A stretch of DNA of 64,000 nucleotides, taken from assembly GCF_046156175.1 (NCBI RefSeq), contig NZ_JAYLVL010000006.1, positions 1 through 64,000 of the forward strand, written 5' to 3'. The first letter of the stretch is position 1. Each line of letters opens with the position of its first letter. The DNA comes from Lacisediminihabitans sp046156175 (GTDB taxonomy: Bacteria; Actinomycetota; Actinomycetes; Actinomycetales; Microbacteriaceae). The notes below the pieces were generated by a model, which saw only the letters and a program-made list of their open reading frames with translations, ran no database searches and was not told the DNA's origin. Of the stretch, positions 41,835-50,106 are shown piece after piece. Both the position numbers and the translations under genes were made by a program.

Positions 41835-42698
41835 ATGACCGCTGCATCACCGGGATCCGAGTCGTCTCACGACCTCGACCTGCTTCAGCGGAGTCTTCGC
41901 GCCCTCTCCTCCAGCATCGACCTGCCGATTACCTTCGGGGGGCTGGCCACCCGGGACGGAGCCCCACTCACCTCCTTCGTCGGCACTCTCGGGCAGAGCA
42001 TCCATGGGCTCGTCGTCGAACCGACGCAGGGACTCGGCGGTCGCGCGCTCGCCGAGCGCCGGCCCGTCACCGCCACCCATTATCGGCAGGCGACGACCAT
42101 CACGCACCGCTACGACCGCGAGGTATCCGCCGAAGGGATCGTCTCCTTACTCGCGGTGCCCATCGTGGTCGACGGCTCCGTGAGGGCCGTGATCTACGGC
42201 GGCCACCGGCAGCCGACGCAGTTCGGTGACACCGTTCTCCAGGGCGCACTTCGCGCCGCGCGCGACCTGGCCTGGGAGTACTCCGTGCACGACGAGGTGG
42301 AGCGCCGGCTCGCGGCACTGGAGAGCGAGAGCGGTCTGCCCGGCCAGCGGAGCGTCGATCCGGTGGAACGCCAGGAACATCGCGCGCTGTTCGCGGAACT
42401 CCGGGAGATCGGCCGCGAGATCGACGACCCGGTTCTCGCCGGCCGACTCGATCGGGCATCCCGCGGCCTTGGCATGAGGGAGACACCGCGCGCGCCGAGC
42501 TCTCCCCCGCTGTCCCCTCGTGAGCTGGATGTCCTCTCCCAGGTCGCCCTGGGCAAGCAGAACGGCACGGTCGCCCGTCAACTCGGCCTCACCGAGAGCA
42601 CCGTGAAGAGCTACCTCTCATCAGCCATGCGCAAGCTCGAGGCCGGAAGTCGCTACGAAGCGGTGGTCGCGGCCCGCCGGGCCGGGCTCCTGCCCTAG
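41835..42698 (+). CDS. GAF-LuxR transcriptional regulator (287 aa)
   Basis: A GAF-like sensor (about 20-165; LPITFGGLATRDGAPLTSFV, then LLAVPIVVDGSVRAVIYGGH) is joined to a C-terminal LuxR/NarL-type HTH (about 222-285; LSPRELDVLSQVALGKQNGT and LTESTVKSYLSSAMRKLEAG). AAAGGAGG precedes the ATG. Regulators of this design, divergent from acyl-CoA synthetase genes, often activate them. Its stop TAG shares the CTAG tetranucleotide with the convergent nuclease gene. Confidence 0.88.
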   Translation: MTAASPGSESSHDLDLLQRSLRALSSSIDLPITFGGLATRDGAPLTSFVGTLGQSIHGLVVEPTQGLGGRALAERRPVTATHYRQATTITHRYDREVSAEGIVSLLAVPIVVDGSVRAVIYGGHRQPTQFGDTVLQGALRAARDLAWEYSVHDEVERRLAALESESGLPGQRSVDPVERQEHRALFAELREIGREIDDPVLAGRLDRASRGLGMRETPRAPSSPPLSPRELDVLSQVALGKQNGTVARQLGLTESTVKSYLSSAMRKLEAGSRYEAVVAARRAGLLP

Positions 42699-43549
42699 CC
42701 GAGTACCTCGGTGCGGCGATAACACTCGACGATCAGGTCACCGCGGATCTCCCCCAGCTTCTCGACGAGTCTCTCGATGGTTTTCGCCGAGATTCCGGGG
42801 GCGGTGAGATCGAAGGGCCCGATGGGCCTCAGCTTTCCGCACCGGATGCGCACGACCTCCCAGCCCGCCGCGCGCAGGAGTCGATCCTTGCGCCGATCGG
42901 TCTCTTCGCGCCGGCCGACATGCTCGAGGCCGTCCCTTCCCGTCGTGTCGTATTCGATTGCCACCCGCAGTTCGGCAAGCACGATGTCTGGCCACACCTC
43001 GTGACGCGTGAAGAACGGCCGGGCGACCCGCACCGCGTTCAGCCCGAAATCCAGGTCCAGTCGCTCGGCCAGGCGGTGGCGCAGCTCGCCCTCGGCGGCC
43101 GAAGCCGGCTTCGGTGCGAGCGAGCTGACGAAGGCTTCGCCCACCTCGCCGACACCGGGCGCCGGCCGTGCGACCCGGGCGGTTGCGGCAGGAGACCGGG
43201 GGCGCACCGGTGCTAGGCTGCGGGAGGGCGACGGTGCCCGACGTTTCGTCGCTCCCGCCGCGCACTCGGGGCACCAGGTCGAACGCCGCCTCGACTGGCC
43301 GGGTCGCTGCCGTTGCTCGTCAGGGGTCGCCACGAATCGATGGCCGACATCGCACTGCCAGACGAGATACACCTCGGCGGCCGGCGGCACCTGGGTCAGG
43401 GTGATTCCCGAATTCAGGTCGGGATGATACTGGCGCACCAAGACCGGGTAACGCTCCCAGTCGCTGCGATAGCACCCGACCGGATACGGCACCTCGAGAG
43501 CCTTCGACCACTGGCGTCTCGCCCACCACAGTTCGACCGGTTCCGCCAT
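42695..43549 (-). CDS. Zinc-ribbon plus PD-(D/E)xK nuclease-like protein (284 aa)
   Basis: The N-terminal third has a treble-clef zinc-ribbon pattern (WQCDVGHRF, then WCPECAAG) like that in proteins of the DUF4379 type. The C-terminal part (about 155-284) resembles DUF559/Vsr-like nucleases: VWPDIVLAELRVAIEYDTTG with the acidic pair, then RRKDRLLRAAGWEVVRIRCG. The middle is Pro/Arg-rich linker. Such fusions are common but unstudied in actinobacteria; DNA repair or defence are both possible. Confidence 0.75.
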   Translation of the reverse strand: MAEPVELWWARRQWSKALEVPYPVGCYRSDWERYPVLVRQYHPDLNSGITLTQVPPAAEVYLVWQCDVGHRFVATPDEQRQRPGQSRRRSTWCPECAAGATKRRAPSPSRSLAPVRPRSPAATARVARPAPGVGEVGEAFVSSLAPKPASAAEGELRHRLAERLDLDFGLNAVRVARPFFTRHEVWPDIVLAELRVAIEYDTTGRDGLEHVGRREETDRRKDRLLRAAGWEVVRIRCGKLRPIGPFDLTAPGISAKTIERLVEKLGEIRGDLIVECYRRTEVLG

Positions 43550-43613
43550 GGCAACAGGATGCCCGACCCGTCCGACACTGCGGGCCGATGCCGCCGGAGT
43601 ACAGGCGTCCGCT

Positions 43614-44468
43614 CTAGGAGAGGATGTCCTTCGTCGTGAATCGCCCGAAGGCGAGAGCGCCGAAGACGAGGATATACCCGGCCTGGAGAATGGCGTTGTT
43701 GCCGAATGAATCCCACGAGATCGGCTGGCGCAACAGGTCGGCGAAACCCAGCCAGTAGTGGCTGAACAGCCACGGGTGCAGCCAGTCGAGCTGCGGAAGC
43801 GAGTCGAGCACCTGCGACACGACGGAGAGCACGATCGTCGTGGCCATGGCGCCCACCGGTACGTCGGTCATCGTGGAGATGAAGAGGCCGATCGCGGACA
43901 GCCCGAGCAGCGAGACCGTGATGTACGCGGCGATCAACAACGACCGCACGATCGAGTCGCCGACCTCGATGCTGTCACCCGAGAGCAGGGTCACCGGTCC
44001 GATCGGGAAAAGTGCGGCACCGATCACGGCTCCGGCGATGGCGACCGCGAGCGTCGCCGCGAGGCAGAAGACCGCGGTGGCGAGATACTTCACCAGGAGA
44101 AGTCGCACACGGCCCGCCGGGGCGATCAGCAGGTAGCGCAGGGTGCCCGCGCTGGCCTCCCCCGCTATCGTGTCGCCGGCCACTACCCCGACCGTGAGGG
44201 GCAGGAAGAGCGGCACTGAGACGAGAAGCCCGACGAAGCTGACGAAGAGACCGTTCTGGCTCACCTGGTCGAGAAATGCCGGGCCACGGCCGGACGATGA
44301 GCCAGAGGAGAGCTTCACCGCCACCGCGATCAACACGGGTATGAGGGCGAGGGAGGCGAGCATCGCCCACGTGCGTCGGCGGCGGAAGAGCACCGAGATC
44401 TCGGATGCCAGCAGCGGCAGCCCCACGGCAGGCCGCGAGCGAAGAGCGGTTCGATCAGCCTGCGACAT
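43614..44468 (-). CDS. ABC-2-type transporter permease (284 aa)
   Basis: About six membrane helices with a first helix RRRRTWAMLASLALIPVLIA, then a large extracellular part and the typical GDTIAGEASAGTLRYLLIAP loop of ABC-2 permeases, which interacts with the ATPase. The ATG at 44468 is preferred; it lies just inside the end of the ATPase gene (14-base overlap). It forms an exporter with the next gene; substrate is unknown. Confidence 0.9.
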   Translation of the reverse strand: MSQADRTALRSRPAVGLPLLASEISVLFRRRRTWAMLASLALIPVLIAVAVKLSSGSSSGRGPAFLDQVSQNGLFVSFVGLLVSVPLFLPLTVGVVAGDTIAGEASAGTLRYLLIAPAGRVRLLLVKYLATAVFCLAATLAVAIAGAVIGAALFPIGPVTLLSGDSIEVGDSIVRSLLIAAYITVSLLGLSAIGLFISTMTDVPVGAMATTIVLSVVSQVLDSLPQLDWLHPWLFSHYWLGFADLLRQPISWDSFGNNAILQAGYILVFGALAFGRFTTKDILS

Positions 44469-45411
44469 CGAACCCCTCCCCCGTGAGATCGACGAAACGC
44501 TGCTCGAGGCTCGGGCGATCGATGGTGAACGAACGCACCCGCACCCCCGCCTCGACGAGGGTTGCGACCACCGCATCCGGAGCGGGTTCCTGGTCGCCGA
44601 AGGTAGCGACAAGCTCACCGGACTCCCCGCTCGGGCGAGCAACGGTCATCCCGAAGCGGGAGAGGACAGCTGCCGCGGCAGCCCGATCCGGAGTCTCCAG
44701 CCGCAGTCGCGCGCCGCCGACCCCACGCAATTCGGAGATCGTTCCCTGTGCGACGAGGCGACCGACGCTCATCACTGCGGCGTCGGTGCACACCTGCTCG
44801 ATCTCCGCGAGGAGGTGGCTGGAGACGAACACGGTAGTCCCCTCGGCCGCGAGGGACCGGATGAGGCTTCGCACCTCACGAGTGCCCTGCGGATCCAGGC
44901 CATTGGTCGGCTCATCCAGCACGAGCAGCCGCCGCGGAGTCAACAGGGCATTGGCGATGCCGAGCCGCTGTTTCATGCCGAGGGAGTACGCCTTCACTTT
45001 CTTGCCCGCCGCGTGGGAGAGCCCCACCCGTTCGAGCGCGGTCTGCACCCGGGTGCGTCGGGTGGCGGATGTCGCGTGCCCGTCGGCGCTGTCGAGACGG
45101 TGGAGATTGGCTGCACCGGACAGATAGGGATAGAAGCCGGGCCCTTCGACGAGCGCGCCGACCTCGGGGAGCACCGTGCGCAGGTCGTCCGGCATTCGCT
45201 TGCCGAGCACCTCTATCTCGCCGCTGGTCGCCGAGGCGAGGCCGAGAAGCAGTCGGATGGTGGTGGTCTTACCCGATCCGTTGGGGCCGAGGAAGCCGAA
45301 CACCGACCCGTCGGGCACGCTCAGGTTCACCCCGTCAACGGCGAGCTGCGATCCGAATCGTTTGGTCAGAGCCTCGGTGCGAATCGCGAACCCCGTCGCG
45401 ACGGGGCTCAC
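44455..45411 (-). CDS. ABC transporter ATP-binding protein (318 aa)
   Basis: Walker A GPNGSGKTT, the signature YSLGMKQRLGIANALL and Walker B LLVLDEPTNGLDP are complete, and a C-terminal extension (about 225-318) with FTIDRPSLEQRFVDLTGEG is typical of BcrA/DrrA-type antibiotic and lipid exporters. It overlaps the permease and, by four bases, the upstream LolA-like gene. Confidence 0.94.
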   Translation of the reverse strand: MSPVATGFAIRTEALTKRFGSQLAVDGVNLSVPDGSVFGFLGPNGSGKTTTIRLLLGLASATSGEIEVLGKRMPDDLRTVLPEVGALVEGPGFYPYLSGAANLHRLDSADGHATSATRRTRVQTALERVGLSHAAGKKVKAYSLGMKQRLGIANALLTPRRLLVLDEPTNGLDPQGTREVRSLIRSLAAEGTTVFVSSHLLAEIEQVCTDAAVMSVGRLVAQGTISELRGVGGARLRLETPDRAAAAAVLSRFGMTVARPSGESGELVATFGDQEPAPDAVVATLVEAGVRVRSFTIDRPSLEQRFVDLTGEGFDVAG

Positions 45412-46454
45412 TTCGCGACGGCGGCAGCCTGGAGCTTCGCCACCGGCACCGAACCGGCGAACACGCGTCCGTCATCCGTCAGCAACACGTTGACAAGGCT
45501 GGTGTGGAACAGATGTCCACCCGCCACGGCGGTCGTCAGCTTGCCGAAGAGTGGGGAGGATGTCGCGCTCGCGGTGTCTTTACCGGCCGGCAGTGCCACG
45601 ATGGAATCCCATCCGGTACCGGTGACCGTCGGCTTGGCGGCATCGCTGGTCGGCGTGCTGGGGCGCGCGGTTTCGGCCTTCGGTGCTTTCTCCGTGACCT
45701 TCGCACCGGCCGGCGGGGTGAACGCGAAGAGGCTGGCAGCGGGCGCGCTGAGATCGAGTGTGGAGAAGCCGACGCTGAAGGCCGGAGTCTTCTGCGAACG
45801 CGCAAAGACATCGACCGAGAGCGGAAGTCCCGTTTCGGAGTCCACTGCAATCGAGACCGAGCCGACCAGGGTGCCAGAGGCCTTCGGGGTCAGCACGAGG
45901 TCGTACGCGGTGCGGCCGGCGACGCGAAGGTCGGAGCCGAGCGACACCGAGGTGCTCGAGTCCACGGAGGCGAGGAGCTTGGCTGCGAGCTGATCAGGGG
46001 TGGCGACGTAGTCCTGGGTTGTCGACTTTGCCGCCGGAGCGGTGAGAGTCGAGTGCACCGCGGTCCTCTTCTTCGAGTCGTAGAGCCACACGTCGGAGCC
46101 ACTGCGCACCAGGTCCCGTTCGGCCATGCTGTCGAGCACCTGGACCCGCTGTTTCGTCGAGCCGTCGATGAAGACACGAGCCGTGTGGGATCCGGTGAGC
46201 AGTTCGAGGGCTGAGCCCGCCGAGGCATCCGCTCCGGTGGTGGGCAACTGCGGCAGGCCGAGGCTCGAGGTCTGCGAGATCGTGCCGGACAGAGAGGTGA
46301 CTTTCTCACCAGCGGCGAGGGCGAGCACCTGGGCGGGGGTCTTCGTAGGGAGGTTCACGGCGGCATTCGCCGAGAGAGGAACGGCGACGGCGGCCGATGC
46401 GATCAATACCGGGACCGCGACGGCGGGCATCCACTTCAACCAGGTGCGTGACAT
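45408..46454 (-). CDS. Exported LolA-like protein (348 aa)
   Basis: A Sec signal peptide (about 1-31, ending SANA) precedes a domain that resembles LolA/RseB-type lipid-binding folds (SGTISQTSSLGLPQLP, WLYDSKKRTAVHSTL, GRTAYDLVLTPKASGTLVGS and TGLPLSVDVFARSQKTPAFS). It carries a Ser/Thr/Pro-rich segment near 255-280. In actinobacteria such proteins lie beside ABC-2 exporters, as here, and may receive the exported lipophilic compound. The promoter is leaderless (TATTTT, seven bases, ATG). Confidence 0.8.
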   Translation of the reverse strand: MSRTWLKWMPAVAVPVLIASAAVAVPLSANAAVNLPTKTPAQVLALAAGEKVTSLSGTISQTSSLGLPQLPTTGADASAGSALELLTGSHTARVFIDGSTKQRVQVLDSMAERDLVRSGSDVWLYDSKKRTAVHSTLTAPAAKSTTQDYVATPDQLAAKLLASVDSSTSVSLGSDLRVAGRTAYDLVLTPKASGTLVGSVSIAVDSETGLPLSVDVFARSQKTPAFSVGFSTLDLSAPAASLFAFTPPAGAKVTEKAPKAETARPSTPTSDAAKPTVTGTGWDSIVALPAGKDTASATSSPLFGKLTTAVAGGHLFHTSLVNVLLTDDGRVFAGSVPVAKLQAAAVAK

Positions 46455-46461
46455 GCTGTCA

Positions 46462-46467
46462 AAAATA
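46462..46467 (-). promoter_or_regulatory. -10 box, leaderless promoter of the LolA-like/ABC operon
   Basis: On the minus strand TATTTT, seven bases, then ATG at 46454. Confidence 0.45.
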
Positions 46468-46516
46468 CTCCGCGATACCTACAGTTCGCTGCATGATCGT
46501 GCCCAGGGTTTCGTAC

Positions 46517-47386
46517 TCAGACTTCGGCGAGGCGGGGAAGAACCCGCTCCACCATGCGCTCCGTCCAGGCGACCGGATCGCTCCCGTGCGGGCTCATCGT
46601 GATCTGGTCCACACCGATCGCCGCGTACTCCGACATGCTGGAGAGGAATCCATCCACGTCCTCGAGCGGATCGGCACCCCCGATGATCGTCTTCTCGATG
46701 CTGGCGAGGTCGCGCTGTTCGGTCTCGCAGTGCCCGGCGAGCACCGCGATCTTGTGCTTCACGACCTCGTGGCTCACCGCGAAGAGGTTGCACGAGTCGG
46801 CGTAGCGCGCCACCAGTCGGAGGGTCTTCTGCTCGCCGCTGCCGCCGATCATGATCTGCGGGCGCGGTGCCTGGAGCGGGCGCGGGATGCAGATGGTCTC
46901 TGCCAGCTGGAAGTGGCGTCCGTCGTAATGCCCGTCGTCATCGCTCCACATCTGTCGGCAGATCTGGAGAGTCTCCTCGAGCTGCTCGAATCGATCGCGG
47001 AGCGACGGGAACGGCACACCGAGCCCGAGGTGCTCGCGCTCGTACCAGGCCGCGCCGATGCCGAGCACGGCACGCCCCTGCGACAACACGTCGAGAGTGG
47101 CGACCGTCTTGGCGAGAAGCCCGGGATGCCGATAGGTGACACCCGTGACCAAGAGGCCGAGTGACATCCTCTCGGTGATACCGGCGACGAAGCCCAGACC
47201 GGTGTAGCCCTCGAGCATCGGTTCTGCGGGTCCGCCCATCTGCTCCATCTGGAACCAGTGGTCCATGAGCGTGAACGCGGAGACCCCTCCCTGGTCAGCG
47301 GCTCTGGCGGTCGCGGCCAACACGGAGGCGATCGACTCCGGCTGGCCGGTAACGGTGAAGTTGGAGAAGTGGATGCCGAGTTTCAT
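46517..47386 (-). CDS. F420-dependent LLM-class oxidoreductase (289 aa)
   Basis: The protein is a luciferase-like TIM barrel of the F420-dependent subgroup: MKLGIHFSNFTVTG at the N-terminus, VSAFTLMDHWFQMEQMGGPA, RMSLGLLVTGVTYRHPGLLA (loop near the cofactor), GRAVLGIGAAWYEREHLGLG and RPQIMIGGSGEQKTLRLVA. F420 is expected in actinobacteria. The substrate cannot be assigned. ATG start at 47386, monocistronic. Confidence 0.92.
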   Translation of the reverse strand: MKLGIHFSNFTVTGQPESIASVLAATARAADQGGVSAFTLMDHWFQMEQMGGPAEPMLEGYTGLGFVAGITERMSLGLLVTGVTYRHPGLLAKTVATLDVLSQGRAVLGIGAAWYEREHLGLGVPFPSLRDRFEQLEETLQICRQMWSDDDGHYDGRHFQLAETICIPRPLQAPRPQIMIGGSGEQKTLRLVARYADSCNLFAVSHEVVKHKIAVLAGHCETEQRDLASIEKTIIGGADPLEDVDGFLSSMSEYAAIGVDQITMSPHGSDPVAWTERMVERVLPRLAEV

Positions 47387-47477
47387 GGATCGAGCCTACG
47401 TTCGAAGCGCGAGGCATGACCGGTTCCGGCCCGATGCAACGCGGGACGGGATCCCCCACCCGCCCGAGGTGGTGAGC

Positions 47478-47483
47478 TATATT
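47478..47483 (+). promoter_or_regulatory. -10 box, leaderless promoter of the 151-aa membrane-protein gene
   Basis: TATATT, six bases, then ATG at 47490. Confidence 0.5.
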
Positions 47484-47489
47484 CGCCTC

Positions 47490-47945
47490 ATGGACGAGTT
47501 GCGCCGGCTGAACGCGACGTCCGACTCCCTGGACGATCCGCTGGGCAATCCCGTCGATCCCGGTCGGGGAAGTCGACTGCGCGACCGTCGACTCGCCAGC
47601 CCCGAAGCCCGAAGTGTCGACCTGGCCGTGTCGGTGATCCTCACGGCGCTGCAGGTCGCAAGCAGCGCCTACCTGATCTTCCTCAACGTCTTCCTCCCCT
47701 TCGCGTTCGATGCGTGCGGATACCCACTCCCCAGCTGCGACTACACGCTCGGCACCGTCGCATCGTTCATCGTTCCGCTGGTCTCGGTTGCGGTTCTGCT
47801 CGCGACGATCGTCGTGATTGTCAGGAATCGCGCAAAATCTAGACTGTGTTGGTGGGTCCCCCTCGCCGGAATCGCTCTGACAGTCGTAGCGCTCCTGGTA
47901 GCCATCGGACTCATCAACATCGCTACCGGAGGGCCACCACTGTGA
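47490..47945 (+). CDS. Small membrane protein, three helices (151 aa)
   Basis: After a polar N-terminus (about 1-45) three membrane segments follow: about 48-70, 88-110 and 120-145. Two Cys in CGYPLPSCDYT sit in a loop that may be outside the cell and could form a disulfide. Similar small proteins of unknown function are frequent in Microbacteriaceae. The stop overlaps the GTG of the next gene, so the two are coupled. Confidence 0.75.
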   Translation: MDELRRLNATSDSLDDPLGNPVDPGRGSRLRDRRLASPEARSVDLAVSVILTALQVASSAYLIFLNVFLPFAFDACGYPLPSCDYTLGTVASFIVPLVSVAVLLATIVVIVRNRAKSRLCWWVPLAGIALTVVALLVAIGLINIATGGPPL

Positions 47946-48346
47946 CGGACGCACCCCGACGGATGGCGAACGACATGCGCTGCCCCTGCCTCAGCGGCGA
48001 CAACTATGACGAGTGCTGCGCTCCCTTCCACCGTGGTGCCGCCTGGCCACCGACAGCCGAGCGACTCATGCGGTCTCGCTACTCGGCGTTCGCGGTCGGA
48101 GACCCCGACTACCTCCTGGCCAGCTGGCATCCGGATACGCGTCCGGCCTCCTTCGAGCTCGATGCGGGACTGCGCTGGTACCGTCTCGATATCGTCGCGC
48201 GAACAGCGGGCGGGCTCCTCGACACCGCAGGAACCGTGGACTTCCGTGCCTACTGGCGGGCAGCGGATGGCACGGCCGGAGTGCAGTCCGAGAACAGCCG
48301 CTTCGTGCGCGCGGACCGCCACTGGGTCTACCTCGGCGAAGCCTGA
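47942..48346 (+). CDS. YchJ-family (UPF0225) protein with SEC-C zinc motif (134 aa)
   Basis: The Cys-rich N-terminus CPCLSGDNYDECCAPFHRG is a SEC-C type zinc-binding motif, and residues about 40-134 form an NTF2-like domain (MRSRYSAFAVGDPDYLLASW, then WVYLGE at the end). The family is widespread, of unknown function. The GTG at 47942 overlaps the upstream stop. The 3' end overlaps that of the convergent IclR gene. Confidence 0.9.
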   Translation: MTDAPRRMANDMRCPCLSGDNYDECCAPFHRGAAWPPTAERLMRSRYSAFAVGDPDYLLASWHPDTRPASFELDAGLRWYRLDIVARTAGGLLDTAGTVDFRAYWRAADGTAGVQSENSRFVRADRHWVYLGEA

Positions 48347-49125
48347 CCGCTGATCCTGCGCGAGAGTTCGGCCGCGACCGTGCCGATCTGGTCGGCGAGC
48401 TCCGCCCAGCGTTCCACCGGAATCGCGTCTCGCGGGAACGATACGGCGATACCCGCGGCCGGCCAGCCGGCATGGTCTCGCACGGCCACCGCGACCGAGG
48501 CGATGCCCTCCGTCACGTCCCCATCTTCCGCCGCAAATCCACGTTCGCGCACGCTCTCGAGCAGTCGGGAGAGCTCGGAATAGCTGGACGGTCCCGTGTC
48601 GGAGTGGTGCGCGAAACTCTCACTCGAGGGGAAGAGAGCGCGAAGTTGAGACTTCGGGAGGGTTGCGAGCAGCGCCCGACCGCTCGCGGTGACGTGGCTC
48701 GGCAGCCTCACTCCGACATCCGTCACCAGGTGGGGACGCCGCGGCGCGCGCTCCTCGATGAGGTAGACGACGTCGCGACCATGAAGCACCGCCAGGTGCG
48801 CGCTCTCCCCGAGTCGATCGACGAGTGCCGAGAGGATGGGCCGGCCCAGCCGCGTGAGCGGTTCCTGGCGCATGAATCCCGAACTCAGCTCGAAGGCGGC
48901 GATGCCGATTCCGTAGCGCCGTGCCTCCGGAAAATGCAGCACGAAGCCATGCTCCTCGAGCACGCCGAGCAGGCGATAGACCGTCGAGCGCGGAAGGTCG
49001 AGGGCATGCGCGATGGTCGATGCGGCGACGGGCCCGCGCTGCGCCGACAGCAGACCGAGGATCCGGAGGGTGTGGTGCGCTGCCGGTGCGGACTGTGAGG
49101 GCCGGTCATCCATCGCGTCCCCCAC
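48328..49125 (-). CDS. IclR-family transcriptional regulator (265 aa)
   Basis: The N-terminal winged HTH (TLRILGLLSAQRGPVAASTI, then ALDLPRSTVYRLLGVLEEHG) is followed by the IclR effector domain (about 90-260; HLAVLHGRDVVYLIEERAP, then TASGRALLATLPKSQL and GIASVAVAVRDHAGWPAAGI). The ligand is usually a small aromatic or carboxylic compound. No obvious target operon lies on either side, so it may act in trans. Confidence 0.92.
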   Translation of the reverse strand: MGDAMDDRPSQSAPAAHHTLRILGLLSAQRGPVAASTIAHALDLPRSTVYRLLGVLEEHGFVLHFPEARRYGIGIAAFELSSGFMRQEPLTRLGRPILSALVDRLGESAHLAVLHGRDVVYLIEERAPRRPHLVTDVGVRLPSHVTASGRALLATLPKSQLRALFPSSESFAHHSDTGPSSYSELSRLLESVRERGFAAEDGDVTEGIASVAVAVRDHAGWPAAGIAVSFPRDAIPVERWAELADQIGTVAAELSRRISGQASPR

Positions 49126-49466
49126 CCGGTCGACTGTCCCGTATCTGAGACGGTGTTCAGCCTACCGTCGAGGAGCATCACGGCCCGAGAAGACCTGGTG
49201 GGTGGCGGCAGCGCCGATGCCACCGACTTCGAAACCCGGATCCCGGACGGTCCGGTAGCGCGCGGGGGGAAATCGTCCCCGGGGACCGCCGCGCAACGGC
49301 GATCCCCAGACCTGTGCTTTGACACCCGAACTGGGGGTAACGGGGTGGTCACAACCGGTGCTCCGCGCATGGATAATGAAGCCACGCGTCCCAACCCTGA
49401 TACGGAATGCGCAACACAGCACGACGGGTCAGCCCCGACCCAATGACTCCTTGCCCGCGGAGTGCC
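49126..49466. other. Intergenic region between IclR and the two-component genes
   Basis: About 340 bases without a supported gene. It should contain the divergent promoters of iclR and of the response-regulator operon. TTGACA at 49319-49324 is a possible -35 box, and GTCCCG-N4-TGAGAC (about 49136-49151) just before iclR is an imperfect palindrome that could be its own operator. Both are weak. Confidence 0.45.
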
Positions 49467-50105
49467 ATGATCCGGATCCTCATTGTCGACGACCATACGA
49501 CGTTCACCGAGCTTCTGACGGAGGCTCTCGATCGAGAACCGGACCTCTTGACGGTCGGTTCGACCGACAGCGGCCGTCGCGCGATCGGCCTCTGCCGCGA
49601 GCTGAATCCCGACCTCGTCGTGCTGGATTACCACCTGCCCGACGTCAACGGCCTGAGTGTCGCTGCCTCGATCCTTGCCGAGTCCCCCGGCATCCGAATC
49701 GTCATGCTGACGGGCGATCCCACTCCCGAGGGGGTCCAGCACGCCGCCACGATCGGAGTGGGAGCTTTCCTGCCGAAGGACGGGTCCTTGGCCGGCATGT
49801 TGAACACTCTCCGCAACGTCCGGACCGGCGGCTTCATGGTGCACCCCTCGCTGGTCGCCCAGCTGTACGCGCGGTGGAACCAGCACGAGCGCCAGAACTC
49901 GACTCAGACGTTCACCCCTCGGGAGCTCGAGGTCCTGCGCCTGATGGCGGACGGGAACGACGTGAGGGCCAATGCCGTCATTCTGGGAATCTCGGAGAAC
50001 ACCTGCCGCGGCTACGTGAAGTCCATCCTCGCAAAGCTCGGGGTGCACACCCAGCTCGAGGCTGTCGTCAGCGCTACCCGACTCGGACTCGTCGGGGCAC
50101 ACTGA
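49467..50105 (+). CDS. NarL/LuxR-family response regulator (212 aa)
   Basis: The receiver domain has DD at 8-9, the phosphorylation Asp D54 (VVLDYHLPDVNG) and the Lys in GAFLPKDGS. The LuxR-type HTH is at about 148-208 (FTPRELEVLRLMADGNDVRA, then ISENTCRGYVKSILAKLGVH). ATG 49467 is chosen because the receiver begins there and GGAG lies upstream. The kinase follows one base after the stop, so the two work as a pair. Confidence 0.93.
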   Translation: MIRILIVDDHTTFTELLTEALDREPDLLTVGSTDSGRRAIGLCRELNPDLVVLDYHLPDVNGLSVAASILAESPGIRIVMLTGDPTPEGVQHAATIGVGAFLPKDGSLAGMLNTLRNVRTGGFMVHPSLVAQLYARWNQHERQNSTQTFTPRELEVLRLMADGNDVRANAVILGISENTCRGYVKSILAKLGVHTQLEAVVSATRLGLVGAH

Positions 50106-50106
50106 C

